DNA from: Urophycis tenuis
Lineage: Eukaryota > Chordata > Actinopteri > Gadiformes > Phycidae
Reading direction: 5' to 3'
Assembly (NCBI GenBank): GCA_036785325.1
Contig: JAXIVH010000010.1
Coordinates: 1,553,373 to 1,617,372 of the forward strand
Length of the DNA stretch: 64,000 nucleotides
A program made the position numbers and the translations under genes. Of this stretch, positions 22,024-33,800 are shown piece after piece; position 1 is the stretch's first letter, and every line of letters starts with the position of its first letter. The notes beneath the pieces were generated by a model. The model was given only the letters and a program-made list of their open reading frames with translations. It was not told the DNA's origin and did no database searches.

Positions 22024-25000
22024 ATTATATAGTATTATATTTTAAAAGGATACGGTGGCGAGGTATCCGCTGACACGCCGCGGACGGTCGCCTCGGTGTG
22101 TTGGTGCGCGTTGTTTTGTTTTGTGTTTTAATTCCGTTTTTTGCAATGGCACCCGGAGCTCTTTCACCAGAGAAGAGCTCATGAACATCAGGGTAACAAT
22201 GCCAGAGGATTTATTTCCTACTTTCATTCTCCCAACATTGGAAATTTTGGACATTCTGGTCAAAGGTGCGCTCACCTTTGCTCACGCCGTGAAACGGCGG
22301 AGGAGAGGGAAACGTGCCGGTGCGCTTGTGCATCTTCGCCAGCGCGGATTACGCACACCTCTACCGGGAATATTTCTCTCCAACGTGCGTTCACTGCCCA
22401 ACAAACTGGACGAATTACAACTGCTGTTGGGAAAAAACAGGGACTTTTCTTCATCCGCTGTTTTGTGCTTCACGGAGACGTGGCTTTGTGGTTTAATACC
22501 GGACTCTGCGCTGCAGCTGGCAGGCTTCCAACTCTACAGAGCGGACAGAGACGCGGAACTCTCCGGCAAAACTAAAGGTGGAGGAATCTGTTTTTACATC
22601 AACAGTGGTTGGTGTTCTCCTGATCTGGAATCTTACATCATAAACTGTAAGCCTTTTTATTCACCCCGCGAGTTCGGTTCATTCATTCTGGTCGGTGTTT
22701 ACATTCCACCGTCGGCCAACGTGCAGGATGCACAGCGCATGCTCGCCGACCAGATACTGTGTGTGGAGTGTACCAACCCGGACTCCTTAGTTATTGTCGT
22801 TGGGGACTTTAACAAAGGAAACCTCACTCACGAAGTCCCTAAATATAGACAGTTTATTAAATGCCCGACCAGAGAGGAGAACATTCTGGATCACTGTTAC
22901 ACCACAGTCAGGGATGCCTATCACGCCGTCCCCCGTGCTGCACTGGGACACTCTGATCACGTCATGGTCCACCTGATTCCTGCGTACAGGCAGAAATTAA
23001 AGCTCTGCAAACCTGTAGTGAAGACATCAAAGAAGTGGACCAGTGAGGCCGTGGAGGATCTCCAGGCGTGTTTGGACTCTACTGACTGGGATGTGTTCAG
23101 GACTGCTACCAACAGTCTGGATGAGTACACAGAGGCTGTGATGTCCTACATCAGTTTCTGTGAGGACAGCTGTATTCCAACACGCACCAGGGTGAGTTAC
23201 AACAATGACAAACCCTGGTTCACAGCCAAACTCAGAAGGTTAAGGTTGGATAGGAAGTTGCCTTCAGGAGTGGGGACAAAGACAGATATAAAGAGGCAAA
23301 GTACAAGTTTAGCAAGGCGGTGAAGAGGCTAAACGACTGTACTCTGAGAAGCTCCAACACCACTTCTCAGCCAACGACTCTGCGTCTGTCTGGAAAGGGC
23401 TTAGGCAAATCACCAACTACAAGCCTAAAGCCCCCCACTCCATCAACGACCATCATCTGGCCAATGACCTGAACGAGTTCTACTGCCGCTTTGAAAGACA
23501 AAGGGACAGTCCTGCAACCATCCCCCATGACACCTCCCAACAGCTCCAGTTCATCACTTCCACCTCCCCCACCTCAGTGGGGGCCTGGGCACCTCCACCA
23601 ATGCCCAACTTAAAGGTCCCCCCCTCGACCCCCCCACCCACCTCGGCGATGACTCTTTCCATCCACGAGAGGGACGTCAACAAACTCTTCAGGAGACAGA
23701 ACCCCCGAAAAGCTGCTGGACCGGATTCTGTCTCCCCATCCACCTTGAAGCACTGCGCTGATCAGCTGTCTCCAGTGTTCACAGACATTTTCAACATCTC
23801 ACTGGAGACATGTCACGTGCCAGCCTGCTTCAAGACCTCTACCATAATTCCTGTCCCCAAGAAGCCAAGGATCACAGGACTTAACGACTTCAGACCCGTC
23901 GCCCTGACCTCTGTGGTTATGAAGTCCTTTTAGCGCCTTGTGCTCTCATACCTGAAAGACATCACAAACCCCCTCCTGGACCCCCTGCAGTTTGCCTACA
24001 GAGCCAACAGGTCTGTAGACGATGCAGTCAACTTGGCCTTCCACTTCATCCTCCAGCACCTGGACTCCGGGGGAACCTACGCCAGGATCCTGTTTGTGGA
24101 TTTCAGCTCTGCTTTCAATACTATCATTCCGGCTCTGCTTCAGGAGAAGCTCTCCCAGCTTAGTGTGCCTGACTCCACCTGCAGGTGGATTACAGACTTC
24201 CTGTCTGACAGGAAGCAGCATGTGAAGCTGGGAAAACACATCTCCGACTCACAGACCATCAGCACCGGTTCCCCTCAGGGCTGTGTACTTTCTCCTCTGC
24301 TCTTCTCCCTGTACACAAACAGCTGCACCTCCAGTCACCAGTCCGTCAAGCTTCTGAAGTTTGCGGATGACACCACCCTCATCGGACTCATTTCTGATGG
24401 TGATGAGTCTGACTACAGGTGGGAGGTAGACCATCTGGTGACATGGTGCAGCCGTAACAACCTAGAGCTCAACGCTCTAAAGACAGTGGAGATGGTTGTT
24501 GACTTCAGGAAGTACTCAGCCTCACCTGCCCCCATTACCCTCTGTGACTACACAATTGACACTGTGGAGTCTTTCCGCTTCCTGGGAACTGTCATCTCCC
24601 AGGATCTCAAGTGGGAGCTGAACATCAGCTCCCTCATCAAGAAAGCCCAGCAGAGGATGTACTTCCTGAGGCAGCTGAAGAAATTCAACCTGCCCAGGAC
24701 AATGATGGTGCACTTCTACTCCTCCATCATTGAGTCCATCCTCACCACCTCCATCACCATCTGGTTCGCTGCTGCCACCGCCAAGGACAAGGGCAGACTG
24801 CAGCGCGTCATTCGGTCTGCAGAGAAGGTGATTGGCTGCAATGTGCCGTCGCTCCAGGACCTGTAGACCTCCAGGACCCTGAGGCATGCAGGCAAGATTA
24901 TGGCCGACCCCTCCCACCCCGGTCACACACTCTTTGCGGCACTCCCCTCTGGCAGGAGGCTGCGGTCCATCAGGACCAAAACCTCACGGCACAAGAACAG

Positions 25001-25353
25001 TTTTTTCCCGTCTGCCACTAGCCTTTTTAACAAGGCCCCGAGCCCCCCCTGACACTGACTCTTTCCCTTCCCCCACGCAGTCCTACATGCTACATCAACG
25101 TGGCATCTTCAGATCACCTGCGTTACATTAACGCACAGTGTGTACAGTTTGTCCTCATTCAGGACCAATAGTTCAGTATTGCAAATTCATTGTACATTGT
25201 ATATATATTTATAGTTATTTTTACTTACTTACTTTTATCTTATTTTTATTTTATTTTATTTTTAATACTGCTTTCTATTGCACCAATTGCACCATGACAA
25301 ATTCCTTGTAAGTGCAAACCTACTTGGCAATAAATCAAATTCTGATTCTGATT
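22024..25353 (+). mobile_element. CR1/L2/Rex1-type LINE, near full length
   Basis: A 5' region at about 22024-22360, endonuclease, reverse transcriptase, 3' UTR and a terminal GATTCTGATTCTGATTC repeat ending at about 25353. Short 3' tandem repeats without poly(A) are typical of the CR1/L2/Rex1 group. Which of these clades applies was not resolved. Confidence 0.85.
22055..25052 (+). pseudogene. CR1/L2-type endonuclease-reverse transcriptase, broken
   Basis: The endonuclease carries NVRSLPNKLDEL (about 22386), FTETWL (about 22468), VGDFN (about 22799) and GHSDHV (about 22948). RT carries NPRKAAGPDS (about 23701), DFRPVALTSV, DFSSAFNTI (about 24101), SPQGCVLSP and the catalytic FADD (about 24361). 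Frame lesions: shifts near 23240-23270 and near 23320-23340, a TAG at 23931-23933 and a TAG at 24864-24866. After the last stop the same frame continues to 25052. The true start codon is uncertain because the first 300 bases look like 5' UTR read in frame. Confidence 0.85.
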
Positions 25354-26870
25354 CAAATCAAAGCCTCGAATCCGTGAAGGTCATGCCGTGATGACAGATG
25401 AAAGCTGCCAATCAAGTTGACCACGCCCTTAATTATTCATCAAATAAATCCTTCTCTGTGCATTAAAATAATGGATTCTAAAAAAATTCACCCCCCTCAC
25501 AGTTGTCATGGACTCGAACACTACTGAAAGACACTAAAACCGTTTTTTGAACCAGGCTGTAAACATGTTTATTTTAAAAGTTGGACAAAGTTGGACATTT
25601 TAACATGGGTGTCTATGGGAGTTGACTCCTTTCTGCAGCCAGCCTCAAGCGGCCAGTCGAGGAACTGCAAGTTTTTGCACTTCCGCATGGGCTTCATTTT
25701 TCAGCATGGAATGTTGCCGCTTGGGTCTAACGTGCGATCAGCTCATTGAGTTGCTGCTGCTGCTTTGCGCTGCTGCTGCGTTGCTCTGCTGCTGCGTTGC
25801 TCTGCTGCTGCTGTGCGCTACTTTGTCTGCTTTGTCTGCTGCGTCCACCCTACTTGGCTGCGTGGCTGCTTTTGCTCCGGACTGTTTGGCGGGCGTTGCG
25901 GCCTGGCGTCTGTGGCCCACGCCGTGCCCCAGAGCAACGCCTGCGTGATTTAACTGGGGCTTGGCCTCCTTGTGTGCGTGTGTGAATGAATGTTATGTTA
26001 TTTGAGTAATTGTGTTATTTGTGCTCTATTTCTTATTTACATTTGTTTGCTCTTTAGTTAACTTTCATTTTAAGTGGGCCGTTATTGATATTGGTTAAGA
26101 TTATTTGCCCCTTTTTTTTTGTGATTGTCTTGTTGATGTGTTTATTTCTCTTTTAGTTGCTGCAGACTGGTGGTGCTGGTGCCCGGGTGGTGGTCTACCC
26201 CTCTGTCTGCTGTGTCTGGGGAAGCGGGGTTCACTTCACTGAGGGTGTGTCACGTGTCAGGTGTTTTTTTTGTTTAGTTGACTTATTTTGGGGAATCCCC
26301 CCACTGCACCCAGCCCCTGTCCATACACTCAGCTCCAGCCCCCCCTTTGTGTTTGATTTGTGTTTGATTTTTGTATGAATGGAACAAAGTATTTTAAACA
26401 ACTTTAATAATAAAATTTTATATTTTTTTCTATAATTACCTGAACCACGTCTCATGCCTCATTGAGTAAACTTACTTACTACTTGCTTCCAAATTTATTC
26501 CCTGGGTGAAATTCCCAGGGTGGCGTTGCGGTTCCTTTCCCTAATTTGGTTGTTGGTCAGAATATTAGATTTATTTTCTTTGTTTTCACCTTATCCTTAT
26601 CACACAGCGTTTAAATACTACTTCTCAGATTATTCTTTACAGTCAGGCACCTCCTGTGCCCAAAGCTACTGTCACAACACCTGGCTTCTTTTCACCTCTG
26701 ACCTCGTAACACCATAAACTCCATTTCCTTGCAAACGACCTCAAGAGAAACAATACATCTCCTTATATAGTCTGAACAGCTGACCATACACCACATGGGC
26801 CTCACCCAAAACATTTCATTGTACAGTATGGCTTGAAGTGATGCTGCACATTTAATAATAAACAACATGA
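25354..26870. other. Repeat fragments between LINE and the MORC3-like gene
   Basis: 25500-25725 resembles a repeat common in fish DNA, around ATGGGTGTCTATGGGAGTTG. 25745-25830 is a GCTGCTG-rich low-complexity patch that produces spurious open frames. 26408-26540 is A/T-rich with AATAAA-like signals, followed by a hairpin CCCTGGGTGAAATTCCCAGGG at about 26500-26521 and then TGGCGTTGCGG. It could be LTR-derived, but I found no matching ends. Confidence 0.4.
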
Positions 26871-27274
26871 AACTGAAAACTTGAGATAATTTTTAATTAA
26901 AATGTTTTAATGAAACCTCCACACAGTCATACACATTACCAACAATATGTACCTTAACATTCAGCATATTTTTTCATTACATAATAAAAAGGGGGCATTT
27001 AGCAGACACTTTTGTCCAAAGCGTCTTACAATCAGTACATTTGTGGGGTTCGACATGTGGACAGTTGGAGGAGGGGGATCAAGGGGATCGAACCACCGAC
27101 CCTTCCATGCCTTCCATTCCAGTAAAATTAAAATGAAATAAAAAAAAACACTAAAAACGGCACTCATGAGACATAACAGATCATGGGGCTGCTGAGCTCT
27201 AGAACCAATAGAAGACCCACTAACCTGATCTATTAAACTAATAGAAGACCCACAAAAGGGCTTCATCAGGGCTC

Positions 27275-27318
27275 TTGCCCTGATGAAGACTGACCTGAAG
27301 GCCAAAACATGTTGGCAG
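27275..27318 (+). ncRNA. Degenerate hammerhead-ribozyme-like motif
   Basis: CTGATGA core at 27280-27286. TGCC (27276-27279) and GGCA (27314-27317) can pair as stem I, and a palindromic ACATGT (27307-27312) could form a very short stem III. This is the layout of minimal hammerheads known from Penelope-like and related retroelements. The conserved GAAA is AAAA here (27304-27307), so the catalytic G12 is lost, and stem II pairs poorly. It would be a dead copy. It also forms a 12-bp inverted repeat with CTTCATCAGGGC at 27261-27272. Confidence 0.45.
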
Positions 27319-27621
27319 TAAATGCTTTTTAAGAGTTCTATTATGAATTAAGCACTGTGATTAAAGCTTTTTTAACCTCATCGAAGAGTGCCTTGGTCTG
27401 ACCCCCCTTTGTTGCAGAAGACCAACAAACCTGATCTATTAAACTAAAGAACATTCTGGACATATTGATCATTGTTCTGAACAGTCAGCACAGATACCAA
27501 AAAAATATCTGACACTTAAACTAAAAAGACTAAATTATCAAACAATTATCAAACAAAGTTATCAAAACCATTTGCAGTAAAATAATTTAAGAACACATTC
27601 TCTGTGCCTCCACAATCCTAG

Positions 27622-27832
27622 TCACCAACATGGGTCATTGGTACTGGAAGTAGGAACGTTGTGACTGAGGACCTGTTCCAGTAGCTCCACAATGACGTCA
27701 CTCTCATAGTTCAAATCCCATTGACAAGGTCGGCCACTTTGTTTCTGAGCTCTGTTAGACTGTTCCAGAGTTGACAAGACAGACATAAACATAATAATAT
27801 ATATTGTGTACCATTTTAAAATTGTATACAGT

Positions 27833-27886
<54 letters not shown>

Positions 27887-30800
27887 TCACCTTGAATTGA
27901 TCTTTTCATTCTCAACAGAAATAATGGCGTTCTTCTCCTCCAACTGGTTCATCTCCTCCTCCAACTGGTTCTTCTAATGGAGAAGGACATAGTGTTTGAT
28001 GTTCTAACAACTAACACGTCATGTTGGTTGTATTTGTATGACTATTTCATCTACACAGTTATTTCCCTCACCTAAAGTTATTTCCAACACCTCAAGTTAT
28101 TTGTTGTCTGGTACAAGGAAAGTTTCAGGATAAAACAGAGAAAGAAGGCAAGTCACCAGCAAGTTACTAAATCAAACTACCATCTACCTGCACTTGCAGT
28201 CCCTCCATCTCATGGTGGCTTTGGTCCAACTTTCTCTTCAGGTCTTCAATTTGCTTGGCCTGTTCCTGGTTTTGTTGAAGAACTCTGGAATGGGCAAGGT
28301 TAGGTGTTGATGGGTAGGTACAGCTTCTCAGGCTCATGCGCATTTCTAACGTTCTCTCGTCATTATTTAGCTTCTGTCTTTTGGATTTGCTTTGTGGAGT
28401 CGGAGGCTGCCGTGTATTCATCCTACAGTTAACAAAAGCATTTATGTCAAAAAACCAATTGACATGATCATATTCTCAAACATGATGAAGTGAAAGTGAA
28501 ACAACATTGGGGGTGTTTGTGAACTCACTCATCGGGCACATCATCGCTGGTGATGTTTCTCCTAATCATGGACTGCCTTTCTCTGCAGTAGTTTCTTAAT
28601 TTGTCTGATATATTTCTGATCACGTTCCTGTAGAATGAACAAAGGGTCAGACTTCTGTCTTGATAAGAGGGACAGTGTAGTGGTTAGGGTGGTTGATGAG
28701 AGGTTCTGGTCTCAAACCCTGATATCCGTGATCTACATGGAGGTACTCTTGAGCCAGATCCTAACCTCTTCCAGCCCTGTATTGACTTCTGAAGTCAAAA
28801 ACTAATTCATGATTTTGAGTGGCTTTATCCCCATTATAGTACTGGTCATACCTGTAGTTGTCTGTGTATTCAAAGTCCTGTTTGTTGTGAGTCGGTTTCA
28901 GAAAATTACACTCAATCACACCAACGACTCCGATAACTTGTCTGTTGTTAGCCTGTTAGGAGAACATACACCAACTTAGAAGACAAACCAAAGTAGCATA
29001 ATACAAGGAATTAAAAAGGACCGTTTTAAAATATCACACAGAAGCACACTGACGTTCATCTGACAGCCAACAAGAAGATAAGCCTTGATGAGTCGGTTCC
29101 TGTAGTACATCATGATGCCATATCGCTCCTTGCTGTTCTTGTTGGACCCAATGGTGACTTGGATAACTTCATTCTAGAACTGGACTCAAGGAACATTCTG
29201 GACCAGGAGGACGGATGTAGATTCTTTACAGAATAATGCTCAACATTTTGTTTTTTAATTTGACACACATTTTTCAAGAAGACCGTTGCCATGTTAGGTT
29301 ACTCAGTAGCTCAGTGACCTTCCTGCTCCGTGACCTCAGTGACCTTCTGGCTGTGAGGCAGCCAAAAGGTCCTGGGCTCAAGGCCAACCATTGCCATCAG
29401 GAGGGTTTTTCACTGTGTTTAACCTGGGTGCTCTGGTTTCCTCCACACCATAACACATAAACACAGAACACTAGCTCCACGCCTTCCCATAACCAAGGCA
29501 AGCCTGCTAAAATCTGGAGTTGAAGCCCCTACACTGGGCAGCCCACTGCTCCTGGGATAAACGCAAGTTATGAAATGTTTTGTTCTGTAAGAAGAAGCAG
29601 GAATGTTTGTGTTTGTGGACAAAAAGGATACCAAACATCTGGGCTTGTAGGTACACTTTTTGATATTGTCAAGGCTCTCAGAGATGGACCGAGTGTTCAC
29701 GTTCTGTCCTCGAATGTTGATCTCCATACGAGGCTTCATGTAGAGGATGCTGCAGTACTCCTACGTTCATAAGTATAGATAGAAAACTACTACCTTTCAT
29801 GGACCCACACAAGAGTGCACATCACCGATACAACAGCAGCTCAGCAAATAAATAATATCTAGTCACTTGTTAAGTATCATCAAAATAATAATGGTCTTTA
29901 TCGGAAAATGATTTTCATTTATTCGGTTATATAGCATTTTAGACATTAGATTTTCTTCCCATGTCAGAAAACCAGAAATGTTATTCCCCATGTCTGAAAC
30001 ATTCAAACTGTTAACCAACGTTCTTAATCCAACGTGTGAACCTGTGGTCTTAAAAATACTGACGTGTTAATATCTGCATTGTGGTTAAAGTTGCATCCTG
30101 ACCGTCTGATCCCATTCTCTGCATGCAGCATGCAGGGTCTTCCCCAGAACTACAGGGTGTTTATGTGTACCATGCAGTCAGCCCAGATCACTTATACTTA
30201 CACGTAATGAGAAGCCACTCTCAGGGACTGACGAGTCTGATCGCTCTGAACTTTGGCATGCTTCAGCCTCTGAGTCAAAGTCATCACAGGGAATGCGGAT
30301 GTCATAGCGGTCTGTGGTGAAATCAAACTCCACATTCCCTGCAGATGTCCTGTAATGAAAGGAATAAATAAAGATTACAGATACAAATGTATGAACCAAG
30401 GTTAAATGTTCTTGCAATAGTCTTTTTAAAGTCATTCTATATAATCATTGTAGTTGATTATACAATAATACAATTATCTAAATATTATCAATATTGAATA
30501 TCAACAAGTAATCTAAATAGAAGAAGAAGAATTACTCCTTTGATCCCGCGAGGGAAATTTGGTCTCTGCATTTAACCCAATCGTGAATTAGTGAAACACT
30601 CAGAACACAGTGATGGTGAGGCACACAGTGAGGTGAAGCACACACTTAAACCCGATGCAGTGAGCTGCCTGCAACAGCGGCGCTCGGGGAGTAGTGAGGG
30701 GTTGGGTGCCTTGCTCAAGGGCACTTCAGCCGTTTCTACTGGTTGGGGTTCGAACCGGCATCCCTCCGGTTACAAGTCCGAAGCCCTAACCAGTAGGCCA

Positions 30801-33800
30801 CAGCTGCCCATAAATAATACTTAGTTCAAATGATTAATAATCACAATAATCATTAATTCAGCCCATCTTGGCTCACATGAATTGCATGTACATGAGCTTT
30901 TCATATCAATGATAATGTTTGTGTGGATAGAGAGGCTATATTATACTGTTTTAATCTACACAGGCTGTATATTCTCTCCAACTCTATATCTCCCTTTGTA
31001 TTATAGGCCTCAATAAGTTATTTTGGCCTCAGAAATTCAAACCCATTATTTTGTGAGTGAGATGAGTAAGTAATGAGTAAGATGGCGGCGAGTACGGACG
31101 CAGTGGCCCCTCTCCCCCACCTCGGCGCTTCAGACCACACCACTGTTATGCTAATGCCAGCATTCAGGCCTACGGTCAGAGTCACCAGACCGGTCCAGAA
31201 GCAGGTACAGGTGTGGCCAGAGGGTGCTTCCTCAGCAATACAGGACTGCTTTAACACCACAGACTGGGACATGTTTAAGCAGGCAGCCACCTACAACCAA
31301 CATACCAACATCCAGGCGTATTCGGACACTGTTACTGCCTACATCAGCAAATGCATTGATGATGTCACGGACACCAAGACCATCACAGTACGGGCTAACC
31401 AGAAACCATGGCTGATGGGGGAAGTCCATGGCTTACTGAGAGCCCGGAATGCTGCTTTCAGAGCAGTCGATGAGGCTGGACTGAGATCAGCAAGAGCCAA
31501 CCTGATCTGGGGCATCAGGCTAGCGAAGAGGCAGTACAGTAGCAGGATTTCCAAACACTTTGCTCACAGCAGAGACACTAGGAGCCTGTGGCAGGGGATA
31601 CAGACCATCACAGACTATAAACCCCGACCACAGTCCTGTGACAGTGACACCACTCTGCTGAACAATCTACATAACTTCTACGGACGGTTTGAAACTGACA
31701 TCAGACCAGATGACCAGGTGTTGTGCCTCTCTCCAGCCAGTGTGAAGAGATCCCTCTCCAGGATCAACGCTCGCAAGGCTGCAGGGCCTGACAACATTCC
31801 CGGTCGTGTGCTGAAGGACTGTGCAAAGGAGCTCATAGATGTCCTCACAGACATGTTCAACACCTCCCTCAGCCAAGCTGTTGTCCCCACCTGCTTCAAG
31901 AGCACTACCATCTTCCCGGTACCGAAGAAGGCCTCTCCATCCTGTTTCAACGACTACCGCCCCGTTGCACTCATCATGAAGTGCTTCGAGCGGTCGGTCA
32001 TGCAGCACATCAGATCCATCCTCCCCCCTTCACTGGACCCATACCAGTTTGCATATCAGGCCAACAGGGCGACTGACGATGCAATCTCCACCGTCCTCCA
32101 CTCAGCACTCACCCACCTGGAGACCAAGGACTCGCATGTGAGGATGCTGTTCCTTGACTTTAGTTCAGCCTTCAACATGATCATCCCTCAGCAGCTGATC
32201 AGGAAGCTGGACTGTCTAGGACTGCAGACCTCACTATGTAACTGGTTGTTGGACTTCCTGACCGGAAGACCGCAGGCAGTCCGGGTCGGCAGGAACACAT
32301 CCCGCACAATCATGCAGAACACAGGGGCCCCCCAAGGATGCGTGCTCAGCCCCCATCTCTTCACCCTGCTGACCCACGACTGCACTCCATCTTTCAAAAA
32401 CAACCTCTTCGTCAAGTTTGCGGATGAAACGACTGTGGTGGGGCTCATCAACCAATACGATGAGTCTAACAACAGGGAAGAGGTGAGCCAACTGGTCGAG
32501 TGGTGCAGAGACAACAATCTCTCTCTCAACTTGCAGAAGACGAAGTAGATTGTTGTCGACTTCCGGAGAGCCTCCACCCAGCACCCCACATTGACCATCG
32601 ACGGTGCTGCTGTGGAGAGAGTGAGCAGCACCAAGTTCCTGGGGGTGCATCTCTCTGAGGACCTCTCCTGGAGCTGCAACACCGCATCACTGGCCGGCAA
32701 AGCTCAGCAGCGCCTCTACTTTCTCGGCAAACTTCGGAGAGCGAGAGCACCTGCCCCCATCATGTGCTCCTTCTATCGGGGAACCACCGAGAGCATCCTG
32801 ACCAGCTGCATCACTGTCTGGTACGGCGGCTGCACTGCATTCTGTAGGAAGACCCTGCAGCGCATAGTGAGAGCAGCTGAGAAGATCGTCGGTGTCCCTC
32901 CAGGACTCTCCCTTCCCTCCAGGACATCTACAACACACGCCTGTCCCACAAAGCACTCAGCATTGCGGGCGACTCCACCCACCCCACCCACCGCCTCTTT
33001 AGCCTCCTGCCCTCTGAGAGGATGATGAGGAGTCTCAAGGCGAGGACCAGCAGACTGAAGGACAGCTTCTTCCACCAGGCGGTCAGGATGCTGAACTCCC
33101 ACCCAGCACTGACCCCAGTTCTTTCTCTGCCCTCTGCCCGCACAAACTATGGACATTGACCCCCACCCATTCACCCCCACACACCTGCACACAACCCATC
33201 TCCCCAAGAGCCTGGACATTAACCCCCACCCATCCACCCCCACACACCTACACACTACTCCTCTCCCCCACCACCATGCACAGCCACTTTAAAGAACTAT
33301 TTTTAACAACTACTTTCAATATAAATCTGTCTCATTCTTTCTATTTAAAAAAAAACACTCTCCATACTGTTTATTACTGTCCATACTGCTCATACTGTAT
33401 ATATTGCACCTTACACCATATACTGTTTATGTTGTTTATATATATTCGCTAGTCTTTTATTTTGTATTCTTATTTTTTTATATATTTATATTTTGCATGC
33501 ATGACTTGCACCAGGGATCGAGGGAAACCGCATTTCAGTTTTTCTGTATGTCCTGTACATTCATGAAAACTGACAATAAAGTTGACTTGACTTGACTTGA
33601 CTTGTGTCTGACTATAGACTGTGTAGTGTCCCGACACGGCCCTATTCTGGGGCCTTCATGCACATCGGTGCGCCAGACGAGCCCATTAACCATGGGGATG
33701 AACCCAGACCTGCGGAGGTTCCAGATGATGATCCGGGTCCCCGTGGTGGAGCCGGTAGACTCGATGGCTTGGAGCTCAGTGAGCAGCTCTTCCTCAGTGT

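Noticed and set aside
25738..25985. Cys/Leu-rich frame in the GCTGCTG patch, membrane-protein-like at first sight
   Set aside because: Low-complexity sequence, open in several frames on both strands, with no start context or conserved motif.
33601..33709. Extension of MORC3-like exon 5 towards the LINE tail
   Set aside because: The frame stays open, but a good GT donor at 33709-33708 and phase agreement with exon 6 mark the exon end.
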